Below, in pieces: positions 24,091-35,768 of a DNA stretch of 64,000 bases. The notes below the pieces were generated by a model that saw only the letters and a list, made by a program, of their open reading frames with translations, was not told the DNA's origin and did no database searches. Numbering within the stretch: position 1 is the first letter of the stretch; each line of letters begins with the position of its first letter. Origin of the DNA: Cutaneotrichosporon cavernicola (Eukaryota; Basidiomycota; Tremellomycetes; Trichosporonales; Trichosporonaceae). Location: positions 1,922,001-1,986,000 of the forward strand of contig NC_083393.1 of the NCBI RefSeq assembly GCF_030864355.1. The letters are read 5' to 3'. The translations under genes were made by a program, and so were the position numbers.

Positions 24091-24635
24091 AGCACAAGCC
24101 AGCAATACCATCACCACATGATTCCTATCCTCTCGCATGATACCACCACAGTCACAACCTTGCCTGGCCGCCTTACATTGTCAATCCCCCATCAACAACA
24201 ATGCAGCAACAATTCCACGCCCTCATTTCTTCAATATATCATGTAATTCCGGCCCACAGCTCGTTTCCGTTTGTACATGCGGCCAGATTCCCATACATTT
24301 CCCTTCATTCCACAGCTACAGGTAGCCTTTGATGGATGCCGATTGTCACCGCGGCTCTACATGGTCGCAATTGGATCACTCTAGTTAGCTGTGTGGGCCT
24401 ATACTTGCGCTTGCTACCTCAGCCTCATCAAGCAGGCCAAGTTGAAGCAGAAGATGATCGACAAGTTGGAGGCGGCGGGCCTGATCGAGAACGTCTAGCA
24501 GCTGAGGCAACTGCGCTTGGCCTTGGGAGGTCAAGCAGCTGTGTTCAGCGACATCGCGTCTCTCGTACCCGGGCAAGAACAAGGAGGAGACATGGCGTGC
24601 ATGGGTATACGGATACATGGTGGGCGGTAGGCCCT
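24091..24635. other. Convergent spacer between kinase and ISWI with an unexplained coding-like segment
   Basis: This 545-bp spacer begins with ordinary AC-rich 3' sequence. At about 24424-24498 the plus strand reads as a highly biased, helix-like frame (IKQAKLKQKMIDKLEAAGL) ending in TAG. It is preceded by a possible acceptor (CTACCTCAG) and followed in another frame by a second coding-like stretch (YPGKNKEETWRAWVYGYM, about 24568-24621). No complete gene could be assembled; it may be a small unrecognised gene with short exons or the remains of one. Confidence 0.35.
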
Positions 24636-27600
24636 CTACTTCTTCGCCTTCTTTCGCATATCAGTTGCTGGCGTCGTGTCACGGCTCGCTGCGTTTGATT
24701 TGACGTCGTCCAGAGCGCGCTTCCTGCCGCCCTTGGGCTTGTCGTCGGCCTGGTCCTTCATAAGACAAAGCAGCAACGTCTGTCCACGGCGCCGCAGCTC
24801 CTCGGGCGTGCGGCTCTTGAAGAACCAGTCGAAGCGAAACAGTGGCCACTCGCCAATGTCACGCTTGATCAGCTCGTAGCAGTCGTCGCGGTCGAGTCCG
24901 TGGTGGTGCATCCGCACGAGCAGGAAGCGGTCCTCCTCGTCGCTGTAGCTCTTGCCCTTGTTCTGGCCGTACTGCACGCGCAGCTCCTGCATCGGGTAGC
25001 TGTAGGACTTGACCTTCTTGTGGAGCGCGGCAATCTTGTCGACGTTCTCGCGCAGCTTATCCTCACCGGCACGGATACGCGCCATGTACTTGTCCGCATC
25101 CTTGAGCTCGACGTAGCGGTCGAAGAAGACCTCTGCGTACTCGCGCACCTCGTCCTCGGTCTTGTCCTGCATGTCCGCCGCGACCTTGTCAAAGCTGTCG
25201 CGCCCGTACCGCTCCATACCCTTGATGAAGGCCAGGAAGTGCCGGCGCTGCCAGTCGGCAAACCCGTCGCCCGCCAACTCCTCCTTCTCCTCCTTCTCGG
25301 CCTCGGTCAATGGTTCCGCTGCTGTCAGCTCACTCGTACTCAGCCAGCTTACCATTGTCAATCTTCTCTTGCATCTCCTGGCGCTCGGCCTCGGTGTCCT
25401 CGGCCGTCTCGCCTTCCTCAGGCTCGCGCAGTGGAGCAACATAATTCTGCTCCTTCAGGTAGTAGTTGTGCTCGCGGTTCTGAAGATCCTTGAGGCGTGG
25501 AGGGTAGAACTGGAAGTCGTTGATGTGGACCTGCTTGGGTGGGCGCGGGACCTTGGGCTTGTCTGGCTTGGACGGCCCCGTCTTCATGTTGTCACGGTAG
25601 TACTGGTCGATCGAGTAGTTACCCTTGCGCTCACGCTTGGCGGGCTCGATCCAGATCAGGTTCTTGCGCTTGGCTGCAAAGTCCTCGCCCTCCCACTGGT
25701 TGATCAGGCTCTCGGAGCGGAAGTTGTTGAGCGCGTCGAGGTCAAGGCCCTGGTACTTCTTGTTGAGCTCGACCGTCCTTTCCTCGCCACGCCGGATGAT
25801 GTCGTCAATGCCGTCGTCGACCATCATGTCCATCGAGCTGTTAATGATCTTCTCAGCGCCATGTTGAATCATGTCCAACAGCTCGTCCTTGTTCGAGCCG
25901 ACCTTCTGATTCTGCTGCGCTCGGCCTTCCTGGATGACTAGCTGGTCAAGCTTGAGCTTCTGCGTGGCGCGCTCCAGGATACGCTCCTCGACGGCATCTT
26001 GTGTGATGAAGCGGAACACGTAGACCTGCTTGGTCTGGCCGATACGGTGGGCACGGTCCATGGCCTGCAGGTCGGCCTGCGGGTTCCAGTCCGAGTCGAA
26101 GAGTACGACGATGTCGGCAGTGACTAGGTTGATACCCAGGCCACCGGCACGGGTGGTGAGAAGGAAGATGAACTTCTCGCTGTCCGGGGCATTGTAATCG
26201 TCGATGGCGCTGATGCGGTCGTCGTGGGCAGTGTTTCCATCGATGCGACAGTACTCTGCGCCAGTTAGCTCGACGGAACTGCACGAACTGATAAGACTCA
26301 CTGAAGCCCCGGAACTGGCAGTAATCCTCGAGGATGTCGAGAACACGGCTCATCTGCGAGAAGATGAGGACGCGCGAGCCCTTTGCCTGCATCGACTTGA
26401 GCAACTTGTCCAGGATCATCATCTTGCCGGCATTGTCGATGAGATGCTCGTCGGTAGTGTAGGGAGGCCCTGGCTCGGCGCCATCGAAGACTAGCGTCAG
26501 CCAAAGCGTACAAAGCGAGCTCACGGTATGGGTGGTTGCAGCACTTGCGCAGCTGCATGACAATGTTAAGCAGACGCGTCTTGCCCTCCTTCTTGCCGGA
26601 AGCGCCGTTTACCGCATCGATGTCCTTCTCGAGGAGCATGCGGTACCACTTGCGCTGCATTTCAGTCATGCCGACGTAGAGGTTGATCTCCTTCTTGGGA
26701 AGGAGCGAGTGCTCGACGTCGGACTTGACACGGCGCAGGAGGAAGGGACGCAGGACCTTGTGGAGCTGCTTGACAATCGCGTCCGGCTCATCGCCCTCCT
26801 TGGACTGGAACCACTCGTCAAAGTCCTCGCTGGACGAGAAGACGTCGGGAAGGATGAAGTTGAGCAGTGCCCACAGCTCGTGCAGGTTGTTTTGGAGCGG
26901 GGTACCGGTAATCAGGAGACGGCCGCGGGAAGTGAAGGTGCGGATAATCTGGCTGAGCAGCGAGTCGACGTTCTTGATACGGTGCGCCTCGTCGATGATG
27001 ATGTACTCCCAGCTGAACTTGCGCAGCGTCGACTTCTCACGCAAACACATCTCGTACGACGTGATGAGAATGTCGAACTTCTGGGTGAGGACCTGATCGT
27101 TGATGAGCTGGGCCTGAAGGAGTTAGCCGTGTTCATCTCCCAACAGTTCAGCACTTACACGCTCCTCCTTGGTACCTTGAAGCACCAGCACACGGAACCC
27201 TGGCACCCATTTGTGGACCTCTCGCTGCCAGTTGTCCAGAGTCGACTTGGGGACCACGACGAGGTGAGGCCCGCTGATGCCGCTGTGGAATTTGAGGTAA
27301 CCCAGGAACGAGATGGTTTGGAGCGTCTTGCCGAGACCCTATGTTCGTCAGCACAGTGCAAAGAACTGACTCACCATCTCGTCTGCTAAGATGCCATTGA
27401 TGCCATTGTGATGCAGCGCGGCCATCCAGTTGAGGCCCTGCACCTGATAGTCACGCATCTTTCCGCCTTTGACGTCTGGGGTTAGTTGCACTTCCTGGGT
27501 GCGGGCTCACATGCTGGGCTCTCCTCAAACACAAACGCGTCGTCCTCAGCATCCTCGTCCTTCAGTAGCTCCTCATCCTCTTCCTTCTCAGACTTGCGAT

Positions 27601-28788
27601 GGCGGTTGTCACTGGCATCAGCTGCTGCAGGGAGAGTTGCCCCACCTGGCCTTCTTCTTGTCCTTGGAGGTCTTGGCAAGCTGCTCGTCGAGCATAGCCG
27701 CGAACTCGGGCTCGCGCTGCCTCTGAATCGTCAGCTCGCCTCCAACGCTTTTAGTTCACCTTGAGGTCGACAAAGTGTTGGAAAAGCTCAGTCTGGCCAA
27801 GGAGGTAGTTGAAACGTTTCATCGAGTCGGCAAGCTATCGTCAGCCTTGTTGAGTCACCAGGCTCACCTTCGCCTTCTCCATGGCACTGCGCTTCTGGCT
27901 AATGTCCTGGATGTGCGCTTTGCGTTGCAACGCGGCGGCCTTGCGGGCGGCGGTCTGCTCCTGTCGGCGCTTTGCTGCTGGCGTCACAGCCTGAAGTGTC
28001 AGGTGCATCCTTCCAACTCAGTCAGCTCACCGACTCGCCGCCTGCAATGGTATCCTCGTCGAGCTCATCGTCCGAGTCCATCAACTCGTCCTCGCCATCG
28101 TCCTCGGGCGTCGCAGTTCGAGTATTGATGTGGTGCTTCTCTGATCCTGATGCGGATGCCTAGGGTCAGCACTATGTCCGCTTCAAGCCACCGTGGCCAG
28201 TCCCTCATCTCCTCCATTCGGCGCGTTGCCGCTGCCAATAACCCTTCCTCAGTCATAAACGCGTCAGAACGCGCATGTTTCGCGTGCGCGATCGGTGAGC
28301 AAGGGAGGTGCGTCGCGATCAAGGGCGACACGGAGCGTGTGCCGCGCTTTCTCCACGCCGAGTTCCCGTACCTCGTCGATGGCTCAATGAGCCAACCGCT
28401 CCTCCCAGCGACACCTACGTCGGGGCGCTACTTCAAGGGCACACAACCCTGGCACTCAAACACTTTTCGGCAGTTTACAACGCCGTAATCGTTGACACCA
28501 GCCTCGCCCAGGGCGGACCATGGGTCACAGATCTCAGCGACCCCCAGCTTGTCATCCAGGACTCTCCCCGAGGAGTCGCACTTACAGCTCGCGACATGGA
28601 CAGGTCGCGCGAGTCCGGGACATAGTCTGATAGCTTGTCATCGTCGGCGCTCGAATGCGCGTGATTGGCCGCCGCGAGGAGCGGGTTCTGTAGTCAGCTC
28701 TGATACAAATGGTGAGGTAATCAGATGAAGTAACAGAATGAGGCGACCAGGCAGCTGGCCTTGACAGACCCCTTTTGTGACTCACCAT
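24636..28788 (-). CDS. ISWI: ISWI-family chromatin-remodelling ATPase (Isw1/Isw2 type)
   Basis: SNF2-family nucleosome-sliding motor. The ORF starts at 28788 with an exon holding only the ATG, followed by exons 28687-28586, 28159-28031, 27990-27868, 27834 onward and further short-intron exons down to the stop at 24636. Order of domains: acidic N-terminus with an AutoN-like basic patch, DEXDc with DEMGLGKT (split by an intron), DEAH, and TGTPLQNN; helicase C with [23 protein letters not shown] and RAHRIGQ; then the HAND segment, the SANT segment ([21 protein letters not shown]) and SLIDE ([18 protein letters not shown]). This HAND-SANT-SLIDE tail defines ISWI rather than CHD or SNF2. The second intron (28160-28585, 426 nt) is about ten times the usual length and carries an antisense open frame. 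The gene is divergent from TAF4. Whether it is Isw1 or Isw2 cannot be decided here. Confidence 0.92.
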
Positions 28789-29261
28789 GGCTGAGGGTAT
28801 CGATGTAGCTTGGTTATAAGAGTTGAAAGGAAGAACGGAAGCTGAAGTACTGTAGAAAGTTGGAGGTAATGATTGAATGGAAAGGACGAGAGATGGAGTG
28901 GAACTGGGAGGGGGGTTACTCATATTGCTCACCTTTGGCCGAGCGGGGGGTGGAGGCAACGAAACATAACACAACGCGTCAATTTATTATTCAAGCCTCC
29001 CCATTAGTAAATATATATGTCCTAAAAGGTGGTTGACAGGGTGGCAAGCGAGATGAGCTGTAATACAATCAGTACCCTAAGACGGACCAGGGGGTAGTAG
29101 ACAAGGGGGAGGGGAATCAATGAACCAGAATCACAACACATAACCATAATACAATCCACCATCAACCAACAACCACCAACCAATAACCCAGCCCTTCATT
29201 CATCCTCTCATCCTGCCCAACGCTCACATCCGTCGCTTTCCTCGGTGACTCAACGCTCAGC
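28789..29261. promoter_or_regulatory. Bidirectional promoter between ISWI and TAF4
   Basis: This 473-bp region lies between two divergent start codons and must hold both promoters. It is more AT-rich than its surroundings around 28975-29020 (AATTTATTATTCAAGC and AAATATATATG), and becomes C- and A-rich (CAACCAACAACCACCAACC) just before TAF4, a typical leader composition here. Two basic nuclear transcription-related genes share it, so coordinated expression is plausible but not shown. Confidence 0.55.
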
Positions 29262-30865
29262 ATGAGCGTCCCGTGGTCTGGAACAGCCACAGAGTCTGTC
29301 CCCCAACCTCCCGCAGTCGCTGTCACCCAGGCCAACGCGCTTTCCCTCCCCTCGTCCCAAACCCCATCCATCACACACCCCGCCACCCAGCCCGACCCGA
29401 AACCTATGTCCAACGGCTCGATAGCTCCCAGCGCCACGCCAGCTGCTCCGGTTGCTGCCGTGCCGAGGCCCGCCGTTCCAGCACCTGTGGTGAACTCGAA
29501 CGGTGTGTTTACACCTTCCTCGCTCCAGCCGAAGTGTGAATCGCGCTAACGTGCAGGGAAGAGGGAACTGTCGCCTGGCCCACAGGGGCAACCACCGCAG
29601 AAGACGATCAAGGCGTCGCACGTGATGGCGGCAAATGGTGCGGCGATGTCCTGACAATGTACTAATGCTAGCCCCGGCGCAGACCCCTCCACCTGCTGGA
29701 CCCTCGGTTCCTAGGCCTCAGCAGCCTATAACGCTCCCCATGGGTCGCGGACAAGGTATCGACCTTCGCGCTGAAGAAGAAGCTGCGCGACGGGCGGCGC
29801 GCTCGGCTGTCGGTGGTGCCAGGTTCGCAGGTAGCGGGAGCCGTGCCAAACAGACTGATCTCCTGGGGGAGCAGGTGCTGCGAGTGCGCTTGAATCGCCT
29901 CGGTACGCCACACACTGACTAAGCTAACGCCAGCGCATGAGCACGGGATGGCATTCGATGACGAGGCGATGCGCATCTTGGCGATGGGGGCAGAGACGCG
30001 AATGCGGTCGCTGATGGAATCGGCGACCCGCGCACAACAGCACCGCGTCAACTCGACGCATCAGCACAAGCCGCCTATGCGCGTCAATGGGGGCAAGGGA
30101 CCTAAGCCTCTGTGGAGCCAGAAGATCACGTCGGACACTGGCGCGGTGATGGCAGCGCTGGCGAACGCGAACAGGGACGAGAACAAGGCGCACCGGGTGG
30201 CGAGGACGGAGAGGAACGCACGCGAGACCGAGCTTGCTCGCGCTCAGGCCGCGGCCAAGGAGCGCGAGGCGCGCGAGAGCGGCTCGGCTCCCGACACGGG
30301 AGCGGCGTCGCCGGCCAGCGGAGCGCCACCAGAAGAAGCTGCAGCTGGGCCAGCACGACCCCGCCCCAGCGAACCCGTGTTCCAGGCGGCGCCGACGTTC
30401 GGTGGACCACCACCGCCGCCTAAGAAGTCGAAAGGCAAGAAGGCGGCGGGGCGCGACATGAGCGCCGAGGTGCAGGCCAAGATCACGAACCAGACGGCGA
30501 CGGTCAACGCGGGCCGGAAGCGGTACGCATGGGAGATGGGGGGCGGGTTCCGGCCCCAGGTGTCGAGCCTGTTGAGTGGGAAGCGCAAGAAAGCTGAGGA
30601 GGAAGAGAAGAAGGACAAGGAGGAGGAGGAGGAGGAGGCGCCGCCACCACCCAAGAAGAAGCGGACCGTGTCGGCGCCACACCGCCGCCCAGTCGACGTG
30701 GACGTGCGCGGCGACAAGCGCGGCCGCGACGACACGGCACTTACGGTTGTCGACGTCATGTTTGCGCTTGAGCGCGAGAGGTCAGGACGCGGGATGGGAA
30801 CGGCAGACGAGATCGTGCGCCGGCAGTATGCCAAGCCTGGCGGGCCGTACGGCCCATGGCAGTGA
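29262..30865 (+). CDS. TAF4: TAF4, TFIID subunit
   Basis: Predicted 494-residue TFIID component from exons 29262-29502, 29557-29637, 29672-29902 and 29934-30865. The N-terminal 100 residues are Pro/Ala/Ser-rich. The conserved TAF4 C-terminal domain begins at about residue 150: TDLLGEQVLRVRLNRL, then AHEHGMAFDDEAMRILAMGAETRMRSL, the histone-fold-like half that pairs with Taf12, followed by a charged Ala-rich region and a final LTVVDVMFALERERSGRG. Two runs of Pro/Lys with acidic stretches lie between. The first intron could be drawn as 54 nt (donor 29503) or 23 nt (a donor near 29533); I used 54 nt because 23 nt is below any other intron here. Both joins keep the frame. TAF4 acts in the nucleus as a TFIID structural subunit. 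Confidence 0.85.
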
Positions 30866-31082
30866 ACATTGGGGGGTTATTGGAGTAGACATGCCGAGCG
30901 ACGTAGTGTAGCCAGAGCGCCCACCTGTACAATTAGATGCATAGTGGCTACGCGCGTAAGGAATTGGAGGGCCGCATGGCATCGACCAACGTGTTGCGGA
31001 TCAGTACTCTAACAGCGCAACTGACGTGTGGCATTATATGCGAACGGAATGGGGAATCTGGATACATGCTGTATGTAGTACA
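30866..31082. other. Convergent spacer TAF4 / AIM41
   Basis: 217 bp between two stop codons; nothing but presumed 3' untranslated sequence is visible. Confidence 0.5.
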
Positions 31083-31773
31083 CTACTTGAGGGCCTTGGC
31101 CACGCGCGCCGCGACGTCTTTCTTGTCGACCGCCGCTCGCGCCTCTCCCAACCGCTCCCAGAGCGCCTTCATGACCGTCCCCGTCTGCGCCTTGTTACGT
31201 GTCTCGAGCCCGGCCACAATCTCGTCGACAATCTTCTGGACTGCCTCGCCGGTCGGCGGAACGGGCATGTACTTCTCGAGCAGCGCGATCTCGTCCATAA
31301 AGTTGGCGTAGTGCTCCTCGGACGCACCGGGCGTGCCGGCCGCGTAAGACTCAGCCGCCTCGCGCCGCTTCGCAATGCCCTTCCGGACAGTGTTGATGAC
31401 CGTCTCCTGGCTCGCGGGGTCGTTGGGCGTGCTCCCGGACTTGACGACGTACGTCACATCGGCGATAACGGACTTGGGTCAGCTATCGTATAATCAACAG
31501 CTGCGATCAGGTAGGTTGAATTTTGTAGCGCTGCTCCATCTAAGTAACTGAATTGCAGCTGCGATCCAGGTACCTAGATGTTGCAGCGGCTCTTCGTCTC
31601 CACCCAGAGCTCACCTTGAGAGTCGAGACGGCGGCCTTGTCGCGCGCCTTCATCGCGCTCTTGAGCGAGTCGCGGAGACGAACCTCAAGAGCCGACTTGT
31701 CTGCGGACTGGAGGGCTGACGCGTGGAACGCGCGCGCATTGAGGGCAAACGAGACGGAACGGCGGGCGAACAT
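31083..31773 (-). CDS. AIM41: Aim41 / GatB-YqeY-domain mitochondrial protein
   Basis: Predicted 182-residue protein from 31773-31615 and 31472-31083. The N-terminus (MFARRSVSFALNARAFHASAL) is Arg/Ser/Ala-rich without acids, a likely mitochondrial presequence. The mature part is a YqeY domain: LEVRLRDSLKSAMKARD, then across the intron STLKSVIADVTYVVKSG, then ETVINTVRKGIAKRREA and EIALLEKYMPVPPT, ending MKALWERLGEARAAVDKKDVAARV. In bacteria YqeY resembles the tail of the GatB amidotransferase subunit and is thought to bind tRNA; the function of Aim41 in yeast is not settled. The 142-nt intron holds two imperfect copies of CAGCTGCGATC-AGGTA (31499-31514 and 31558-31573). It shares a short promoter with RAD1. 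Confidence 0.88.
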
Positions 31774-31927
31774 TGGTGAGATGGGTGTTGATTTTCCGAC
31801 ATCTCGATCTCGGACCTCGGACATTCGTGGTGGAGGGAGAATACACCGTGGGAGAGTTGATGATGACTTCATGGGTGGAGGTGCTAATGTTAGGAGTGAG
31901 ATTGCAAGTCGCCACTACAACATCGCG
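31774..31927. promoter_or_regulatory. Very short bidirectional promoter AIM41 / RAD1
   Basis: Only 154 bp separate the divergent start codons. It contains GGTGGAGGTG at 31874-31883 and GTGGTGGAGG near 31830, the motif also present upstream of UTP20, SEC39 and NRAMP. Confidence 0.55.
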
Positions 31928-34273
31928 ATGCCACGACGGCACATCCCCTACCTCTCCTTTCACAAGAGCATTATCCGAGAGATATGCAGGCCGCAGAAAG
32001 ATGACCTCCTCATCCTCGCAAAGGGGCTGGGCCTCCGGCGCGTACGTACTTTCAATGACCTTCTTCTGACCCCAGATCGTGACGGCACTCCTGAAGACTT
32101 ATGACCGGAAAGAGGACCTCGTCATGGTCGTAAGCCAGCTTTCACCGCCTGATAAGAAGCTGACGCAGATCAATGCACACCCCGAAGACGAGGCGGGAAT
32201 GGGAGACGAGCTGAGTATCATGGGCGTGCGCGAGCCGGGGTTGCGTATCCTCACTTACGAGATGGGCGTCAAGGAGCGGTGAGCTAGTCGACGTAGAGGC
32301 AGCTGACACCAGCGAGGAAATGTATCGCAAGGGCGGGTTGTTTAGCGTCACGAGCAAAATTCTCGTCAACGACCTCCTTAGTCAGTTCCATTGTCGAAAC
32401 CCTTTAGCTGACGGCAGAGGGCACGGTGCCGGTCGAGCTGATTACTGGGCTGGTGGTGCTGCATGCTGAGACGTTAGTTGATAGGATTCGGCTTGTAACT
32501 GACGCCAGGGTCAAGCAGGGCAGCCTCGAGGAGTTCGCGGTGCGGCTGTATCGAAGGAAGAACCAGGTCCATTCATCCTTCCCTGCTCGAGCTGATGGCA
32601 GACGGGCTTCTGCAAGGCATTCTCGGATGAGCCAGAGCTATTCGCTCATGGCCTCTCACCGATGAAGGACATGCTCGTGAACCTCAACATGACCAACGTC
32701 ACGATCTGGCCACGGTCAGCTAGAAGTTAATAGACTCGAGCTGACGGCAGATACAACGAGGCGGTCAAGGAAGCTCTCCAGACGCGACAGGCTGAGGTCG
32801 TCGAGATGTACCAGCCCATGACGGACCACATGCGCGAGTGTCAGGACGCAATCACCGAGTGCATGGAGGCGATGCTTGTGGAGCTTAAGCGCGACCACTC
32901 GCTCAACCTCGACCTCGAGGACCTGACGGTGCGCAACGCTCAGTTCAAGAACTTTGACACGATCGTGTTCATGCGGCTGCGGCCGGTGTGGCACAAGGTC
33001 GGGATGAAGACCAAGATCCACGTGCAGGCGCTGACCGAGCTGCGCGACTTGCAGACGTGAGTCATCAGCTTACTTGCCCAGATGATAGCTGACAGCAGAT
33101 GGCTTCTTGAATATGACTCGGCGACGTTTGCCGCGTACATCAACACACTGCAACGGCAGCACTTCCTCGCCCAGAAGAAGACGTCTGGCCCCGGGCAGTA
33201 CCTGCACGACTGGTTCAACGCCAAGGCCGCAGCACATCTCGTACAGTCCTCGCAGCTACGTGTGTCCCAGCCAAAAGTGACCATGGTGGGGACAACACCC
33301 TCGCCCATCCCCGATGGCCAGTGGCGGCCGCCTGATTCGGACGCCATGACGGGCGGACAGGAGTCTCGCGACGAGTTTGAGTTCGAGATGGAGGCGGTGC
33401 GCGAGCTTGAAGAACGACGTGACCTCCCCATGGGCGGACATGTTGCCACGGAGGAACAGGGTGACGAAGTGATGTACGAGATTGCAACGCAGGTCGAGAC
33501 TATTCCGCAGAACATAGCGGGCAGTGCTGCCGCCGACGACGATGAGGACGACCTGCGCGAAGCGGACCCCAACTATCCGCCAGTCTTCCGGCCTATCGTT
33601 CTGAGCTTCAACGCCGACCTCGAGTCGCGCGTCGAGTCCAGGCTTCGTAAGGGACACGAGGCGGTGCTGGAGGAACAGCCGAAGTGGACTCTGCTGGCTC
33701 GCGTTCTCAAGGAGATTGAGGACACGATCGCACGCGTCTCCGACTCACATGCCGGTAGGTCGCCGACTCTCATGCTCCCTAACCTCAGACCAACCGGGAA
33801 CGAACACGGTGCTCGTGATGTGTTCTTCTGACCGCACATGCCTCCAACTCCGGCAGTATCTGACCACCATGGAGCCCACCGACCCTCCGTTCTCCTCCGG
33901 TGCGGGAAAGAAGATGATGCAGACGCTCTTCCTCAGCAACTGGCAGCATGAGAAGAACGGGCAGCGTCTCGCCAATCCTGCACGGTACACAAATGGTGCG
34001 GGAGCAGACCAGGTGCAGACGTCAAAGGGAATGGAGCAGCGTATGGTCGAGGCGAGGCGGCGGGGCGCGCCCTCGTTCAAACGTCGCAGGATGCGCGCCG
34101 GCGCGCCAGCCCGGGGACGCCGAGAGGTGGGCATCAAGGAGTCGACGCTGAGGGAGTTGTCAGCTTTCGAGGGAGGCGATGTGAATATGGAGCAGCAGCA
34201 GATGCAGTGGGCGATTGGAGAGTGGGTCGCCTTCGAAACGAGGAGCGCTGATACCAGGAGCTTGAGACAAGCT

Positions 34274-34305
<32 letters not shown>

Positions 34306-35768
34306 TGCCGATGACCTGGTAGAGGTGCAGCCACCAGCTCGCCTCTCACATCGACATGACACACGCCATGCACCACCTCCTTCAGCCGCATCGGCGTTAA
34401 CGAGCTTGCTGGCCCGTGCCGGTGTACTGGAAGAAGAGGACCTACAACCACGCTGGCGAGACTGGCTCAGCGACCAGGGTCTCTTGGAGGATTGGGACGA
34501 GGATTATGGCCTTCTGGCCCCTGAGGACAGTATCATCATCCGCCCATACGGCGGCGAGGACGACGACATCCTTCTGCAGGAACTTCGGCCGCGCTTCGTC
34601 GTCATGTATGAGCCAAACCTCCCCTTCATCCGGCGTCTCGAGGTAAGTTGAGCACTGCAAGGAGGTTAACCCGTGCAGGTGTACAAGAACTGCAACCCCG
34701 GCCTGGCGCTGCGCGTATATCAGATGACGTACACCAATTCGTTCGAGGAGGACCGATACCTCGCAACAATGCAGCGGGAGGCGGACGCGTTCCACAAGCT
34801 CATTGAGGACCGCGCGGTGAGCATCGTTAGGATCGCCAGCTGATGGCAGGGAATGGTCATTCCCATCTTCAACAATGACCCCCGAGCACCGATGCGAGAC
34901 AGTGTCGTGCGCTCCCGGACGACGTACTCTACGCGCAATGCTGGAGGTGGGGAGGCTGCACAGGAGTCTCGGGTGCGTCGGTTGTCTTAAGTGTTGCAAC
35001 CGCTGACCTCAGATCGTTGTCGATATCCGCGAGCTGGGCGCCCTCCTGCCGTCACTTATCGACGCCGCGGGCATTATCGTGGTTCCTGCCACACTCAGCG
35101 TTGGTGACTACATCCTCACACCCAAGATGTGTGTCGAGCGCAAGGCATTGCCCGATCTGGAGCAGAGTCTCGCGAACGGCCGACTCCATACCCAGTGCGA
35201 GGCGATGAGCGCGCACTACGAAATTTGCATCCTGCTGATCGAGTTCGAGGAGGGCAAGTTCGGTATTCGGGTGAGTCTTCTACGATGCCTTGAATGCAAC
35301 GCTGACAGGCAGACAAAGGAGGACGCGCGACGCGAGTCCGCTGGACGAGGAACGACAGAAGTCGATGGATGGCAGGACACCTTCTACCTGCAATCGAAGC
35401 TCGTGCTGTTGGCATTACACTTCCCACGACTGCGGATCATTTGGTCGTCGTCGCCACACGAGTCGGTTAAAATTCTTTCAGACCTGAAGCTCAACCATGA
35501 TGAGCCGGATGAGGAAACGGCTATCCTGAAAGGTTCGACAGCGGACGATCCTGACGGACTGACCCCCCACGTCGAGAACGCCGCTGCAGTCGAGATGCTG
35601 CGGGCGATTCCGGGCGTGTCTGGTCACAACTTGCGGCATGTTATGGCGAGCGTCAACACTATCCGCGAGTTGGTCGACCTAAGCGCGGACGATCTGAAGC
35701 GCATTCTTGGCGACGAGAACGGTGCCAAAGCTTATGGCTTTCTACACCAGGATGGGCGGAGGCAGTAG
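31928..35768 (+). CDS. RAD1: XPF/Rad1-family DNA repair endonuclease subunit
   Basis: Structure-specific nuclease subunit of nucleotide excision repair (Rad1 in budding yeast, Rad16 in fission yeast, XPF in animals), which acts with Rad10/ERCC1 to cut 5' of lesions. About twelve exons, all joined in frame by short introns. The N-terminal helicase-like half starts LPYxx-like with ICRPQKDDLLILAKGLGLRR, and continues through VTSKILVNDLL, RLYRRKNQ and the IWPRYNEA region. The middle has NTVLVMCSSDRTCLQLRQYL. The ERCC4 nuclease domain reads VVDIRELGALLPSLID, SVGDYILTPKMCVERKALPDLE with the catalytic GDY and ERKxxxD residues intact. A C-terminal tandem helix-hairpin-helix region follows (MLRAIPGVSGHNLRHVM). 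A five-fold GATGCC repeat (34282-34311) encodes an Asp-Ala run in the linker. The start is the first ATG that gives the family N-terminus. Confidence 0.93.
34276..34312 (+). repeat. GATGCC hexanucleotide repeat coding for Asp-Ala
   Basis: Five perfect GATGCC units inside RAD1, keeping the frame and encoding alternating Asp and Ala in the disordered linker before the nuclease domain. The same hexamer occurs as a short array in the RPL38 first intron (about 58857-58881). Confidence 0.85.

Noticed and set aside
29533..29556. 23-nt intron in TAF4
   Set aside because: It is shorter than any other intron seen; the 54-nt alternative from 29503 keeps the frame and has a normal length.
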